Shown: positions 6,571-16,382, numbered from the stretch's first letter. The stretch is DNA of 64,000 nt from Azonexus sp. (GCA_030691385.1 JAUYEI010000029.1:1-64000); one strand, 5' to 3'. A program made the numbers and translations. Notes: a model not told the origin generated them from the letters alone.

Positions 6571-9500
6571 ATGGAGACAATGCCCGGAAAGAATGCCCGC
6601 AATGGGAATCACCTGTGGATCGCCCTGATTTCTCTGGCGCTCTGCGGGTTCGTTCTGCTTGGCTACGTATTGTGGTCTGCCTATCAGGAGGTCTGGGCCG
6701 AGGCCCGGTCGATGGCGAGCAGCCAGTCCGAGTTGCTCGAAGCGCGATTTGACTCCACCTTGCGGCGCATCGACATGACGCTCAACGAGCTGGCCGAACA
6801 CGTTCCGAAAGAGTCATTGCATGCCGAGGCTGCAGCCCGTTTTCGTCCTGACATCGAGAAGAAGCTCGCCCGCCTGCAGCGTGCCTTCCCCGAAATTGCC
6901 GGCTTTCGTGTGGTTGCCCCTGATGGAAACGTGCTCTACCTCTCGGGTGGGGGCGAGTATGTGAATTTGCTCGACCGCTCATACTTCAAGGTTGCCCGGA
7001 GTGGGACGGACGGGGCTATCGTTTTTTCGGAAGTGGTCAAGTCGCGCATTACCGGCCGCGATACGATTGCTGCGGCGCGGGCAATTCGCGCACCCGATGG
7101 GCGTTTCATCGGCATGGTCAGCGCAGCGATCGAAATTGATCATTTTGAGCAGTTGTTCAATGCCGCCCACCTGGGGGCTTCCGGTGCCGTAGCGATCCGG
7201 CACAGTGATACCCACGCTCTGGTTCTTCGCCAACCGCCGGTGCCGGCCGAGATCAACCGGCCACTCAATCCCTCCCATCCCCTCTATCAGTCGATCACGG
7301 CCGGAAAGCATCACGGCGTTCTTGAATTTGCTGCCCAGTCCGATGGCGTGAAACGGGTGTACGGCTACCGGGTGCTTGAACACTATCCGTTCTACGTGTT
7401 GGCCGGCCTGTCGGAATCGGACGTGATGGCGTCGTGGCGACAGCGGACTTTCATCGTTGGCGTGTTTGGCGCTGCCCTGCTGGCTTGTCTCCTTATCGTG
7501 CTCTATGAATTATTTCGCGCCCGGCGGCGGGAGCTGGCAGCGGCCATCAATTTGCGCCGCAATGGCGAACGACTGAGTGTGGCCCAGCGAATAGCCCAAC
7601 TCGGCAGTTGGGAGATCGACCTGGCGACGATGCAGGTAACGTGTTCCGACGAGCTTTACCGGATTTTCGAAATCCCCAGGGTCGAGGGCGCCGCGCCATA
7701 TGACGAATTGCTCGTGCAGATCCATCCCGAGGACCGCGCCATTGTCGACAGGACACTCAAGGAGTCGGTGGCCCAGGGCGGGCCGGACAGCCTGAAGCAC
7801 CGGCTGGAAATGCCCGATGGCCGGATCAAGTATGTGCTGGAGTGCTGGGAAACCGAGTATGGCAAGGATGGCGAGCCCTTGCGGCTGATCGGCACCTCGC
7901 AGGATGTCAGCGTCCAGCACGAGACCGAGGCGCAGATGCAGTTGCTGGCCAGTGCCGTGCAGCATAGCGGCGAGGCCATCCTGATTACCGATGTGCACAA
8001 CAACATCATTACGGTGAACCCCGCGTTTACGCGCCTGACGGGTTATTCCGCAGAGGAAGCGGCCGGGCGCAACCCGCGCTTTCTTTCAGCCGGGCGGACG
8101 ACGCCCGAAGAATATGCCCGGATGTGGGAAGGCATTACCGAGAAGGGTTTCTGGCAGGGCGAAATCTGGGATCGGCGCAAGGATGGGGGCATCTACCCGA
8201 AGTGGATTTCAATATCGGTCATTCGCGATGAAGAGGGGAAAATCCTCTACCACATCGCCCACTTTACCGATGTGTCGACCGAGCGCGCGACCGAGGAGCG
8301 CCTGCACCATATTGCCCACCATGACGTTCTGACCGGCCTGCTCAATCGCCTGAGCCTCAAGGGGCGGATGGATCAGGCGCTGGCGACGGCGCGCCGCGAT
8401 GGCTCGCGGGTCGCCGTGATGTTCATCGACCTCGATCGCTTCAAGGTGATCAACGATACGCTCGGACATCACATGGGCGATGAACTGCTCATCGAGGTCG
8501 CCAGGCGCCTGCGTGAAAGCGTGCGCGACAGCGACGTGGTGGCGCGGCTCGGGGGCGACGAGTTCGTCATCATGCTGTCTGGCGTCGACCACACGAGTTC
8601 GATAGCCCTGATCGCCGAAAAACTGGTGTTGAGCGTCGGGCATTCCTACCAGATCGGCGGCTACGATCTCTATACCTCGCCCAGTATCGGCATTGCCATT
8701 TTTCCGACCGATGGGCTCGACGGCGAAACATTGATGAAAAACGCCGATGCCGCCATGTATCACGCCAAGGCGGCCGGTCGGAACAACTTCCAGTTTTTTG
8801 ATGCCAAGATGAACGATGTGGCGCTCGATCGGCTGAAAACCGAGCACAGCCTGCGTCATGCTCTTTCCCGCGACGAGTTTCGCTTGCACTTCCAACCGAT
8901 CATCGACATGGCCAGCGGCAAGGTGGCGGCCGTCGAGGCACTGGTCCGCTGGCAGCACCCCGAGAGAGGGCTGCTGGCGCCCGGCAGTTTCATCGGCATC
9001 GCCGAGGAGACCGGGCTGATCCAGCCCTTGGGCGAATGGGTCTTGTGGGCGGCCTGCCGCCAATTGGCCGAGTTCTATGCGGCGGGACTTTCCGGCGTCA
9101 AGATGGGTATCAATATTTCGGCCATCCAGATGCGCAATGGCAATCTGCCTGTGCTGGCTCGCGGCATCATCCAGGCCTACGACCTCAATCCGGCTGACCT
9201 CATTTTCGAAATTACCGAGTCGGTGGCCATGGAACAGCCGCTCGAGACCGTGCGCATCCTCGATATCCTGCACAGCATGGGCATCGTTGTCGCCATCGAC
9301 GATTTCGGGACGGGCTATTCGTCGCTCGGCTACCTGCGCATGTTCCCGCTCAAGCACCTCAAGCTGGATCGTTCCTTCGTCGAGGAAATCGGTGAGGACA
9401 CCGATGGTTCGGTGATCTGCGACGCCACCATCGGGCTGGCCCACAACCTGGGCCTGAAAGTGGTGGCGGAGGGCGTCGAAACTGTCGAACAGCTTGACTA

Positions 9501-9600
9501 CCTGCGCAGCCGCGGCTGCGATCTGGTGCAGGGCTATCTCTATAGCCGGCCGGTGCCAGCGGCTGAAGTGATGGCCTTCATTCAGCAGCACAATTCCTGA
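6571..9600 (+). CDS. Membrane sensor with PAS, GGDEF and EAL domains
   Basis: A protein of about 1009 residues that probably both makes and degrades c-di-GMP. Order: membrane helix near 15-38, periplasmic Cache-like sensor region (to about 290), second helix near 298-315, a PAS-like segment (about 340-455), a PAS/PAC domain (about 460-575), GGDEF domain with intact ARLGGDEFVIML (near 665), then EAL domain with VEALVRWQHPERG (near 795) and DDFGTGYSSL. Both catalytic signatures look intact. ATG at 6571 or 6580 are both possible starts; the latter has GGAGA upstream. It stands alone between folA and the tetR gene. Confidence 0.93.
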   Translation: METMPGKNARNGNHLWIALISLALCGFVLLGYVLWSAYQEVWAEARSMASSQSELLEARFDSTLRRIDMTLNELAEHVPKESLHAEAAARFRPDIEKKLARLQRAFPEIAGFRVVAPDGNVLYLSGGGEYVNLLDRSYFKVARSGTDGAIVFSEVVKSRITGRDTIAAARAIRAPDGRFIGMVSAAIEIDHFEQLFNAAHLGASGAVAIRHSDTHALVLRQPPVPAEINRPLNPSHPLYQSITAGKHHGVLEFAAQSDGVKRVYGYRVLEHYPFYVLAGLSESDVMASWRQRTFIVGVFGAALLACLLIVLYELFRARRRELAAAINLRRNGERLSVAQRIAQLGSWEIDLATMQVTCSDELYRIFEIPRVEGAAPYDELLVQIHPEDRAIVDRTLKESVAQGGPDSLKHRLEMPDGRIKYVLECWETEYGKDGEPLRLIGTSQDVSVQHETEAQMQLLASAVQHSGEAILITDVHNNIITVNPAFTRLTGYSAEEAAGRNPRFLSAGRTTPEEYARMWEGITEKGFWQGEIWDRRKDGGIYPKWISISVIRDEEGKILYHIAHFTDVSTERATEERLHHIAHHDVLTGLLNRLSLKGRMDQALATARRDGSRVAVMFIDLDRFKVINDTLGHHMGDELLIEVARRLRESVRDSDVVARLGGDEFVIMLSGVDHTSSIALIAEKLVLSVGHSYQIGGYDLYTSPSIGIAIFPTDGLDGETLMKNADAAMYHAKAAGRNNFQFFDAKMNDVALDRLKTEHSLRHALSRDEFRLHFQPIIDMASGKVAAVEALVRWQHPERGLLAPGSFIGIAEETGLIQPLGEWVLWAACRQLAEFYAAGLSGVKMGINISAIQMRNGNLPVLARGIIQAYDLNPADLIFEITESVAMEQPLETVRILDILHSMGIVVAIDDFGTGYSSLGYLRMFPLKHLKLDRSFVEEIGEDTDGSVICDATIGLAHNLGLKVVAEGVETVEQLDYLRSRGCDLVQGYLYSRPVPAAEVMAFIQQHNS

Positions 9601-9644
9601 CGGCTAAAAAAGACTTGCCTTGGCCGAATGTTTTTCTTATGATT

Positions 9645-9658
9645 AAAACGAACGTATG
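9645..9658. promoter_or_regulatory. PsrA-type operator upstream of the TetR gene
   Basis: AAAACGAACGTATG is an imperfect copy of the inverted repeat CAAAC-N4-GTTTG that is seen in perfect form at 16264-16279. It lies 27 bp before the TetR start, consistent with autorepression. The PsrA consensus is known from Pseudomonas fatty-acid regulators; assignment here is by motif only. Confidence 0.55.
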
Positions 9659-9684
9659 AATCATACTAATAAAGAGGCCCCCCG

Positions 9685-10344
9685 ATGGAAACCCGTACTG
9701 TTGATACCCGCGAAAGAATTCTCGATGCCAGCGAGCGCCTGTTCATGGCGCATGGCTACGAAGGCACGTCGATGCGCCAGATTACCGGCGATGCCGGCGT
9801 CAATCTGGCGGCGGTGAATTATCACTTCGGCTCGAAAGAGTCCTTGATGCAGGAGGTTTTCCGGCGACGGCTGGACTGGCTCAACGAAGAGCGCATGCGC
9901 GTGCTCGATGCGCTGGAAGCCGAGGCGGCTGGCCAGGCCGTCAAGCCGTCGGCCATCGTCGATGCGTTTTTTGGCACCTTGCTGCGTATGGCCGGCGATG
10001 AGAATCGCGGCGGGATGACCTTCCTGCGTTTGCTCGGGCGGACGCTGACCGAGCCGTCCGAGTTCATCCGCGCTTTCCTGGCGCATGAATACAAGGAAGT
10101 CATGGATCGCTACAAGGAAGCGCTGTTCAAGGCGCTGCCCGAGGTGCCCAAGGCCGAGATTGTCTGGCGCTTTCATTTCATGCTCGGCGCCACGTCCTAC
10201 GCCATCGCCGGTACCGATGCCTTGCGTCTGGTCACCGACTGGCAGATCGAGGACGAGGATTCGACCGACCGTATGGATCGCCTGGTACCGCGCTTGATGA
10301 CCTTCCTGCTCGGCGGCTTGCGCGCCCAGTTGCCCCAGTTTTGA
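9685..10344 (+). CDS. TetR-family regulator, probable fatty-acid degradation repressor (PsrA-like)
   Basis: A 219-residue TetR regulator. The N-terminal helix-turn-helix (about 10-58) includes GTSMRQITGDAGVNLAAVNY and HFGSKESL, typical of the family. The C-terminal ligand domain (about 80-210) resembles PsrA/FadR-type acyl-CoA or fatty-acid sensors in length. It heads the fatty-acid gene locus, and CAAAC-N3/4-GTTTG sites occur before it, before fadL and before the 17816 gene, so it likely represses the whole locus until long-chain acyl-CoA binds. The ligand is inferred. Confidence 0.88.
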   Translation: METRTVDTRERILDASERLFMAHGYEGTSMRQITGDAGVNLAAVNYHFGSKESLMQEVFRRRLDWLNEERMRVLDALEAEAAGQAVKPSAIVDAFFGTLLRMAGDENRGGMTFLRLLGRTLTEPSEFIRAFLAHEYKEVMDRYKEALFKALPEVPKAEIVWRFHFMLGATSYAIAGTDALRLVTDWQIEDEDSTDRMDRLVPRLMTFLLGGLRAQLPQF

Positions 10345-10349
10345 TGACT

Positions 10350-10387
10350 GCCACGGTCAACGGCAAAAAACGACCAAAAATCAAAAA
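10350..10387 (+). repeat. Dispersed 35-bp element, copy 1
   Basis: GCCACGGTCAACGG followed by an A-rich stretch and CCAAAAATCAAAAA. It begins 6 bp after the TetR stop codon. It belongs to a nine-copy family in this window; here one C of the usual AACCGG is missing. Confidence 0.8.
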
Positions 10388-10408
10388 GACATAAAAGGAG
10401 ACAGCAGC

Positions 10409-12763
10409 ATGTTCGACAACCTTATCCCTCTGCTCGGGGCAGTCGCCCTGGTGGCTTTGGCCGGGTTGGTTTTGATTCGGCCCTTGCGCCGAAGCATCAT
10501 CACCCGGCCCATTTTTTCCACCTACCGCAAGGTGCTGCCGCAGATGTCGGATACCGAGCGCGATGCGCTCGAAGCCGGTAGCGTCTGGTGGGAAGGCGAG
10601 CTGTTCCGCGGCGCACCGGACTGGCAGAAATTGCACGCCTACCCGCAGCCGAAACTGACGCCGGCTGAACAGTCCTTCCTCGACAACGAGTGCGAGGAAG
10701 CCTGCCGCCTGGTCGATGACTGGAAAGTGACGCACGAACTCTACGACCTGCCCAACGAAGCCTGGCGCTACATCAAGGACAAGGGCTTCCTCGGCATGAT
10801 CATTCCGAAGAAGTACGGCGGGCTCGAGTTCTCGGCCTACGCCCATTCGCAGGTGGTGACCAAGCTGTCGACGCGTTCAAGCGCACTGTCGGTCTCGGTC
10901 ATGGTGCCCAACTCGCTCGGCCCGGCCGAACTGCTGCTGCACTACGGCACCGAGGCGCAGAAAAGCCACTACCTGCCGCGTCTGGCCAAGGGCATCGAGG
11001 TGCCGGCTTTTGCGCTGACCAGCCCGTGGGCGGGTTCCGATGCGGCGTCGATTCCCGATGCCGGCATCGTCTGCAAGGGCATCTATCAGGGCAAGGAAGT
11101 GCTTGGCATGCGCGTTAGCTGGGACAAGCGCTACATCACGCTGGCCCCGGTGTGCACGGTCTTCGGCCTGGCCTTCCACCTCTATGACCCGGACGGCCTG
11201 CTCGGCGACAAGAAGCACATCGGCATCACCTGCGCGCTGGTCCCTTACGACCATCCGGGCGTCGAAACCGGTCGTCGCCACTTCCCGCTCAACGCCATGT
11301 TCATGAATGGCCCGACGCGCGGCAAGGATGTGTTCATGCCGCTCGATTTCATCATCGGCGGTCCGGAAAAGGCCGGTCACGGCTGGCGGATGCTCATGGA
11401 ATGCCTGGCCGCTGGTCGCTCCATTTCGCTGCCCTCGTCGAACACCGGCATGGCCCAGATGACGGCGCGCGCCGTCGGCGGCTATGCCCGCGTGCGCAGC
11501 CAGTTCAAGATGGCGGTCGGCAAGTTCGAGGGCGTCGAAGAGGCGCTGACCCGCATCGGCGCCTACACCTACATGATGGACGCCGTGCGCAAGATGACGG
11601 CCGGCGCCGTCGATCTCGGCGAGAAGCCGTCGGTCGTCTCGGCCATCGCCAAATACCACGTCACGGAGCGCGCCCGTCAGGTGGTCAATGACGGCATGGA
11701 CGTCATCGGCGGCAAGGGCATCTGCCTCGGCCCGTCGAACTTCATGGGTCGCGCCTACCAGCAGGTGCCGATCGGCATCACGGTCGAAGGCGCCAACATT
11801 CTGACGCGCTCGCTGATCATCTTCGGCCAGGGGGCGATCCGCTGCCATCCGTATTTGCTGCCGGAAATGCAGGCAGCGCAGAACCCGGACCACAAGCAGG
11901 GTCTGGTCGATTTTGACAAGGCGCTGTTCGGCCATATCGGCTTCACCATCAGGAACGGCTTCCGTGCCCTGTGGCTGGGGATGACCGGGTCGCACTTCGC
12001 CGGAGTCAGTGTCGATACGGCGCCGGAAATGAAGCGCTACTACCAGCAACTGACGCGTTTCTCGGCGTCCTTCGCCTTCATGGCTGACATCTCGCTGCTG
12101 GTCTTGGGCGGTAGCGTCAAACGTCGGGAAAAGCTGTCGGCCCGCCTCGGCGACATCCTCGCCCAGATGTACCTGATCTCCTGCACCCTCAAGCGTTACG
12201 AGGAAGAGGGCCGCCAGGCTGAGGACGCGCCGCTCGCCCACTGGGCGATCTGGGATGCGATGTACAAGGCGCAGGAAGCCTTTGACGGCGTGATCGCCAA
12301 CTTCCCGGTGCGCTTCATCGCCGCCTTCCTGAACCGCTCGATCTTCCCGTGGGGCCATCCGTACGTCGTGCCATCCGACGATGTCGGCCACGAGGTCGCC
12401 AAGCTGCTGATCGCCCCGTCGGCCACGCGCGACCGGCTGACCGCCGAATGTTATTTGCCGCTGGTCGAAAGCGAACCGGTGGGTGCCATCGAGCTGGCCT
12501 TGAAGGCCACGCTGCTCGCCGAGCCGATCGAGGCGAGAATCCGCGAAGCCGAAAAGGCCGGCCGTTTCGACAACAACCCGCTGGCCAATGTGCGCGACAT
12601 CGCCGTCGCCGCCTTCGAGGCCGGGGTGATTTCGGCCGCCGATTACGAAATCATGAAGGCGCGCAATCATCTGCGTGACATCGTCGTCCATGTCGATGAT
12701 TTCCCGTTCGACTACGGCGTGGCGACTGCCAACAAGCCGGCCGAATGCCGGATGGCGGCGTGA
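10409..12763 (+). CDS. fadE: FadE-type acyl-CoA dehydrogenase
   Basis: A 784-residue acyl-CoA dehydrogenase of the long FadE class (E. coli FadE is about 814 residues), catalysing the first alpha,beta-oxidation of acyl-CoA with electrons passed to ETF. An N-terminal hydrophobic helix (about 5-25) suggests membrane association. The dehydrogenase core spans about 80-480, with AFALTSPWAGSDA matching the FAD/substrate motif, and a FadE-specific C-terminal domain follows. It has AAAGGAG before the ATG and is the first enzyme gene behind the TetR regulator, probably in one operon with it or the genes after 13000. Confidence 0.93.
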   Translation: MFDNLIPLLGAVALVALAGLVLIRPLRRSIITRPIFSTYRKVLPQMSDTERDALEAGSVWWEGELFRGAPDWQKLHAYPQPKLTPAEQSFLDNECEEACRLVDDWKVTHELYDLPNEAWRYIKDKGFLGMIIPKKYGGLEFSAYAHSQVVTKLSTRSSALSVSVMVPNSLGPAELLLHYGTEAQKSHYLPRLAKGIEVPAFALTSPWAGSDAASIPDAGIVCKGIYQGKEVLGMRVSWDKRYITLAPVCTVFGLAFHLYDPDGLLGDKKHIGITCALVPYDHPGVETGRRHFPLNAMFMNGPTRGKDVFMPLDFIIGGPEKAGHGWRMLMECLAAGRSISLPSSNTGMAQMTARAVGGYARVRSQFKMAVGKFEGVEEALTRIGAYTYMMDAVRKMTAGAVDLGEKPSVVSAIAKYHVTERARQVVNDGMDVIGGKGICLGPSNFMGRAYQQVPIGITVEGANILTRSLIIFGQGAIRCHPYLLPEMQAAQNPDHKQGLVDFDKALFGHIGFTIRNGFRALWLGMTGSHFAGVSVDTAPEMKRYYQQLTRFSASFAFMADISLLVLGGSVKRREKLSARLGDILAQMYLISCTLKRYEEEGRQAEDAPLAHWAIWDAMYKAQEAFDGVIANFPVRFIAAFLNRSIFPWGHPYVVPSDDVGHEVAKLLIAPSATRDRLTAECYLPLVESEPVGAIELALKATLLAEPIEARIREAEKAGRFDNNPLANVRDIAVAAFEAGVISAADYEIMKARNHLRDIVVHVDDFPFDYGVATANKPAECRMAA

Positions 12764-12780
12764 TGCTCGGCATGCTCGGT

Positions 12781-12981
12781 TCCTCCCCCTTTATGGCCCG
12801 CAGGGCCGGTATCCCTTGGGACAAGGGGGAGGTCAGGAGGGGGATGGGTCATTCGGACGTAACCTCTGTGCCGACCCATCCCCACCCCAGCCGGAGGGCT
12901 GGCTTTGCATAGCCAGCCCGTTCAGGCGGCGCAGAGCAGTGCTCTGCGAAACCCCGCCTTCACCCCCTTGAAGGGGGGAGT
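12781..12981. repeat. Composite palindromic repeat, copy 2
   Basis: A longer version of the repeat at 1990-2081. Its left hairpin (CTCCCCCTT ... AAGGGGGAGG) has an inserted GGCCCGCAGGGCC hairpin. Its right half carries two further hairpins: GGGCTGGCT-ttgcat-AGCCAGCCC-like (12896-12919) and CGCAGAGCAGTGCTCTGCG (12930-12948), before CCCCCTTGAAGGGGGG. The right-half segment recurs nearly unchanged at 25375-25480. It fills the gap between fadE and the thiolase gene. Confidence 0.85.
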
Positions 12982-12999
12982 TTTCGGAGCTGTTTCAGA

Positions 13000-14280
13000 A
13001 TGAAACCAATCTACATTATCGACGGCGCTCGTTCGCCGTTCCTCAAAGCGCAGAAAGGGCCGGGTGTCTTCGCCGCCTCCGACCTCGCCACGCAGGCCGG
13101 CCGGGCGCTCCTGCTGCGCCAGCCCTTCGAGCCGAGCGACCTCGACGAAGTCATCCTCGGCTGCGCCGCGCCGTCGGCGGACGAAACCAACATCGGCCGC
13201 ATGGTCGCCCTGCGCCTCGGCTGCGGCAAGAAGGTGCCGGGCTGGACGGTGATGCGCAACTGCGCTTCAGGCATGCAGTCCATCGACTCGGCCATCGCCA
13301 ACATCCAGTCCGGGCGTTCCGGACTGGTGCTGGCTGGCGGCGTCGATGCGCTCTCACGGGCGCCGCTGCTTTATTCGGACGCGATGGTGCGCTGGTTCGC
13401 CGGCATGATGTCCATGCGTACGGTGAACCAGAAATTTGGCCATTTTTTGAAATTGCCGCTGGCCGAGTTGCTCAAGCCGGTCATCGGCCTCATGAAGGGG
13501 CTGACCGATCCCGTGGTCGGCCTGCTCATGGGCCAGACGGCCGAAAACCTGGCCTGGAAATTCGGCATCAACCGCCAGCAGATGGACGAATTCGCCGTCA
13601 AAAGCCATTTGAAGGCGATGTCGGCTCGCGCCGCCGGCTATTTCGGCGAGATCGTCCCGGTCGTCGATGGCCAAGGCAAGGTCTACGCCGAGGATGACGG
13701 CGTGCGGGCCGACGCCAGCATGGCCGGCATGGCCAAGCTCCAGCCGTTCTTCGACAAGAAATACGGCAACATCACGGCGGCCAACAGCTCGCAGATCACC
13801 GACGGCGCCGCCTGGCTGATCCTCGCTTCGCAAGAGGCCGTGCAGAAATGGGGCCTCAAACCCATCGGCAAGATCATCGACAGCGAATGGGCCGGCCTCG
13901 ACCCGGCGCAGATGGGCCTTGGCCCGGTGCATGCCGCGACACCGATCCTGCAACGCCACGGCCTGGGGTTGAACGACATCGATTACTGGGAACTCAACGA
14001 AGCCTTCGCAGCGCAGGTGCTCGGCTGTCAGGCGGCGTGGAAATCCGACGACTACTGCCGCGAGCAGCTCGATCTGCCCGGCGCCCTGGGTAGCCTGGAC
14101 GACGACAAACTCAACGTGGACGGCGGCGCCATCGCCATCGGCCACCCGGTCGGCGCCTCGGGGGCGCGCATCGTGCTGCATCTGCTGAATGTGTTGCGCC
14201 GGAACAAGGCGAAGCGCGGGATTGCCACGATATGCATCGGGGGCGGCCTCGGTGGCGCCATGCTGGTTGAATCGCTATGA
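13000..14280 (+). CDS. Thiolase (3-ketoacyl-CoA/acetyl-CoA acyltransferase)
   Basis: A 426-residue thiolase, the last step of beta-oxidation, cleaving 3-ketoacyl-CoA with CoA. The acyl-accepting nucleophile is Cys88 in RNCASGMQS. The later catalytic elements NEAFAAQ, GHPVGASGA and CIGGGLG are present. Its length and the insert around 130-180 (hydrophobic, LKLPLAELLKPVIGLM) are like FadI-type thiolases that associate with FadJ partners. It pairs with the hydratase/dehydrogenase gene immediately downstream, probably forming a trifunctional complex. A second thiolase lies at 20293. Confidence 0.93.
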   Translation: MKPIYIIDGARSPFLKAQKGPGVFAASDLATQAGRALLLRQPFEPSDLDEVILGCAAPSADETNIGRMVALRLGCGKKVPGWTVMRNCASGMQSIDSAIANIQSGRSGLVLAGGVDALSRAPLLYSDAMVRWFAGMMSMRTVNQKFGHFLKLPLAELLKPVIGLMKGLTDPVVGLLMGQTAENLAWKFGINRQQMDEFAVKSHLKAMSARAAGYFGEIVPVVDGQGKVYAEDDGVRADASMAGMAKLQPFFDKKYGNITAANSSQITDGAAWLILASQEAVQKWGLKPIGKIIDSEWAGLDPAQMGLGPVHAATPILQRHGLGLNDIDYWELNEAFAAQVLGCQAAWKSDDYCREQLDLPGALGSLDDDKLNVDGGAIAIGHPVGASGARIVLHLLNVLRRNKAKRGIATICIGGGLGGAMLVESL

Positions 14281-14288
14281 AAAATAAT

Positions 14289-14323
14289 TTCAATTTTGGG
14301 CATTTTTTCCGGTTGACCGTAGC
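14289..14323 (-). repeat. Dispersed 35-bp element, copy 2
   Basis: On the minus strand it reads GCTACGGTCAACCGG, an A-run, then GCCCAAAATTGAA. It starts 9 bp after the thiolase stop and ends 25 bp before the next start codon. Confidence 0.85.
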
Positions 14324-14347
14324 AATCGGCCAGCGGAAGGAAAACGC

Positions 14348-16249
14348 ATGAAACACTGGCAACTAACCAGGGAAGAAAGCGGCATCGCCATCGCCGTCTT
14401 CGACAAGGCCGGCGAATCGGCCAACTCTCTGTCGGCCGACGTCATGGCCGAATTCGGTGAAATTCTCGACCAGCTCGACAAGCAGCCGCCCAAGGGACTG
14501 ATCGTCCGTTCCGGCAAGGAAGCGGGTTTCATCGCCGGCGCCGACATCGAGGAATTCTCGCAACTCGATTCCGCCGAAAAGGGCAGGGCGCTCGTCACGC
14601 GCGGCTGGAGCCTGTTCAACCGTCTGGCCGCCGTGCCCTACCCGACGCTGGCCCTGGTCCGCGGCCACTGCCTGGGCGGCGGCCTCGAACTGGCGCTGGC
14701 TTGCCGCTACCTGCTGGCCGTCGATGAATCCGGCACCAAGATGGGCCTGCCCGAAGTCATGCTCGGCATCTTCCCGGGCTGGGGCGGCATGCTGCGGCTG
14801 CCCAAACGCGTCGGCCCGGCAGCCGCGCTCGACATGATGCTGACCGGCAAGACGCTGGATGCCAAACGCGCCAGGAAAATGGGTCTGGCCGACGATTGCG
14901 TGCCGCCGCGCGTCATGGAAATGGCCGCCCGCCAACTGCTGCTCTCCGGCCAGCCGCGCCGGCCGCTGCCCTTCATGCAAGGCCTGCTCAACGGCCCGCT
15001 CAAGTTGGTTGCCGCCAACGGTGCCCGCAAGCAGGTGGCGAAAAAAGCGCGCCCGGAACATTACCCGGCGCCCTACGCCATCATCGACCTGTGGGCCAAG
15101 CACGACGGCAACGCGCTGGCTGCGCCGGAGGTCATCGACCGCATCATCACCTCGCCGACGGCACGCAATCTGGTCCGCGTCTATCACCTGCAGGAACGGC
15201 TCAAGGGCTTCGGCAAGTCGTCTGACTTCAAGGCCAAACGCGTCCACGTCATCGGCGCCGGTGTCATGGGCGGCGACATTGCCGCCTGGTGCGCCCTGCG
15301 CGGCATGACGGTCACCCTGCAGGACCAGACGCTGGAGCGCATTTCCCCGGCCCTCAAGCGCGCCCACGCCTTGTTCACCAAGCGCCTGCGCGAACCGCTC
15401 AAGATCCGCGACGCCTTCGACCGCCTGATTCCCGATCCGAACGGCGATGGCGTCGCCCACGCCGACGTGGTCATCGAAGCCATTTTCGAAAACGTCGAGG
15501 CCAAGCACGCGCTGTTCAAGTCGCTCGAACCGAAAATGAAACCGGGTGCCGTGCTCGCCACCAACACCTCCAGCCTCAAGCTCGAAGACCTGCGCACGGT
15601 TTTGAGCAAGCCGGAACGTCTCGTCGGCATCCATTTCTTCAACCCGGTGGCGATGATGCCGCTGGTCGAGGTCGTGGAAGCCGAGGGCGCCGACCCGGCC
15701 GCCGTGCAGGCAGCCTGTGCCTTCGTGAAACAGATCGACAAGCTGCCGCTGCCGGTCAGGAGCGAGCCGGGATTCCTGGTCAACGCCGTGCTCGCGCCCT
15801 ACATGCTGGCCGCCATGCGGGCGGTCGACGAGGGCGTTTCGCCGGAAACGGTCGATGAGGCGATGCTCGCCTTCGGCATGCCGATGGGGCCGATCGAACT
15901 GGTCGATACGGTAGGTTTGGACATCGCCATGGCCGCCGGCAAGCAACTGGCCGGCGGGGCCGACGCGCCGCGCTGCCTGATCGAGCGCGTCGAGAAAAAC
16001 CTGCTCGGCAAGAAAAGCGGGCAGGGCTTCTACGACTGGTCGTCGGGCAAGGCCGCCAAGGCTGCGGCGGGCAGCGTACCGGCCGGCCTGGCCGAACGAC
16101 TGATCACCCCGTTGATCGATCGGGTCGAAAAACTGGTCGCTGACAAGACCGTTGCCGACCCGGAACTGGCCGATGCCGGCGTGATCTTCGGCACCGGGTT
16201 CGCCCCTTTCACCGGCGGCCCCATGCACTTTCGGCGAAGCATGGAATAA
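14348..16249 (+). CDS. FadJ-like enoyl-CoA hydratase/3-hydroxyacyl-CoA dehydrogenase
   Basis: A 633-residue bifunctional beta-oxidation enzyme with hydratase first. The enoyl-CoA hydratase domain (about 1-200) has the oxyanion-hole segments AGFIAGADIEEF and GHCLGGGLELALACRY with the catalytic acid near LPEVMLGIFPGWGG. The NAD-binding motif VIGAGVMGGDIA begins near residue 300, with the dehydrogenase signature GIHFFNPVAMMPLVEVV. It is shorter than E. coli FadJ/FadB (over 710). It follows the thiolase at 13000, its likely beta-subunit partner. AAGGAAAAC lies before the ATG. Confidence 0.92.
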   Translation: MKHWQLTREESGIAIAVFDKAGESANSLSADVMAEFGEILDQLDKQPPKGLIVRSGKEAGFIAGADIEEFSQLDSAEKGRALVTRGWSLFNRLAAVPYPTLALVRGHCLGGGLELALACRYLLAVDESGTKMGLPEVMLGIFPGWGGMLRLPKRVGPAAALDMMLTGKTLDAKRARKMGLADDCVPPRVMEMAARQLLLSGQPRRPLPFMQGLLNGPLKLVAANGARKQVAKKARPEHYPAPYAIIDLWAKHDGNALAAPEVIDRIITSPTARNLVRVYHLQERLKGFGKSSDFKAKRVHVIGAGVMGGDIAAWCALRGMTVTLQDQTLERISPALKRAHALFTKRLREPLKIRDAFDRLIPDPNGDGVAHADVVIEAIFENVEAKHALFKSLEPKMKPGAVLATNTSSLKLEDLRTVLSKPERLVGIHFFNPVAMMPLVEVVEAEGADPAAVQAACAFVKQIDKLPLPVRSEPGFLVNAVLAPYMLAAMRAVDEGVSPETVDEAMLAFGMPMGPIELVDTVGLDIAMAAGKQLAGGADAPRCLIERVEKNLLGKKSGQGFYDWSSGKAAKAAAGSVPAGLAERLITPLIDRVEKLVADKTVADPELADAGVIFGTGFAPFTGGPMHFRRSME

Positions 16250-16261
16250 CAGTGTCGTTTG

Positions 16262-16317
16262 TTTCAAACGATCGTTTGAAATAGTGCATTTCAAACGGCG
16301 TTTCACACGCTTGTTTG
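16262..16317. promoter_or_regulatory. Three tandem PsrA-type operators upstream of fadL
   Basis: The first site TTTCAAACGATCGTTTGAAA (16262-16281) is a perfect 20-bp palindrome. Two more follow: CAAACGGCGTTTC (16292-16304) and CACACGCTTGTTTG (16304-16317). All fit CAAAC-N3/4-GTTTG. Multiple sites directly upstream of the fadL start region imply strong repression by a TetR/PsrA-type protein, most simply the one at 9685. Confidence 0.82.
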
Positions 16318-16382
16318 AGATTTAATCGTAGCAGCAGTGACGGGAGAATTCCTCCCAACATAACAAAACAGGAGACAAATCA

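Noticed and set aside
10877-12691. Long minus-strand reading frame (about 604 codons) antisense to fadE
   Set aside because: It is a mirror of GC-rich codon bias in fadE; it has no ribosome site, no recognisable domain, and its amino acid composition is typical of antisense frames.
14289-14347. TTGACC in the dispersed element as a -35 box for the FadJ-like gene
   Set aside because: There is too little room for a -10 box and leader before the start codon, and other copies are not placed suitably for promoter use.
14363-16306. Minus-strand frame of about 647 codons opposite the FadJ-like gene
   Set aside because: The plus-strand gene is clearly the known enzyme; the antisense frame has an Arg/Gly/Asp-heavy composition and no family features.
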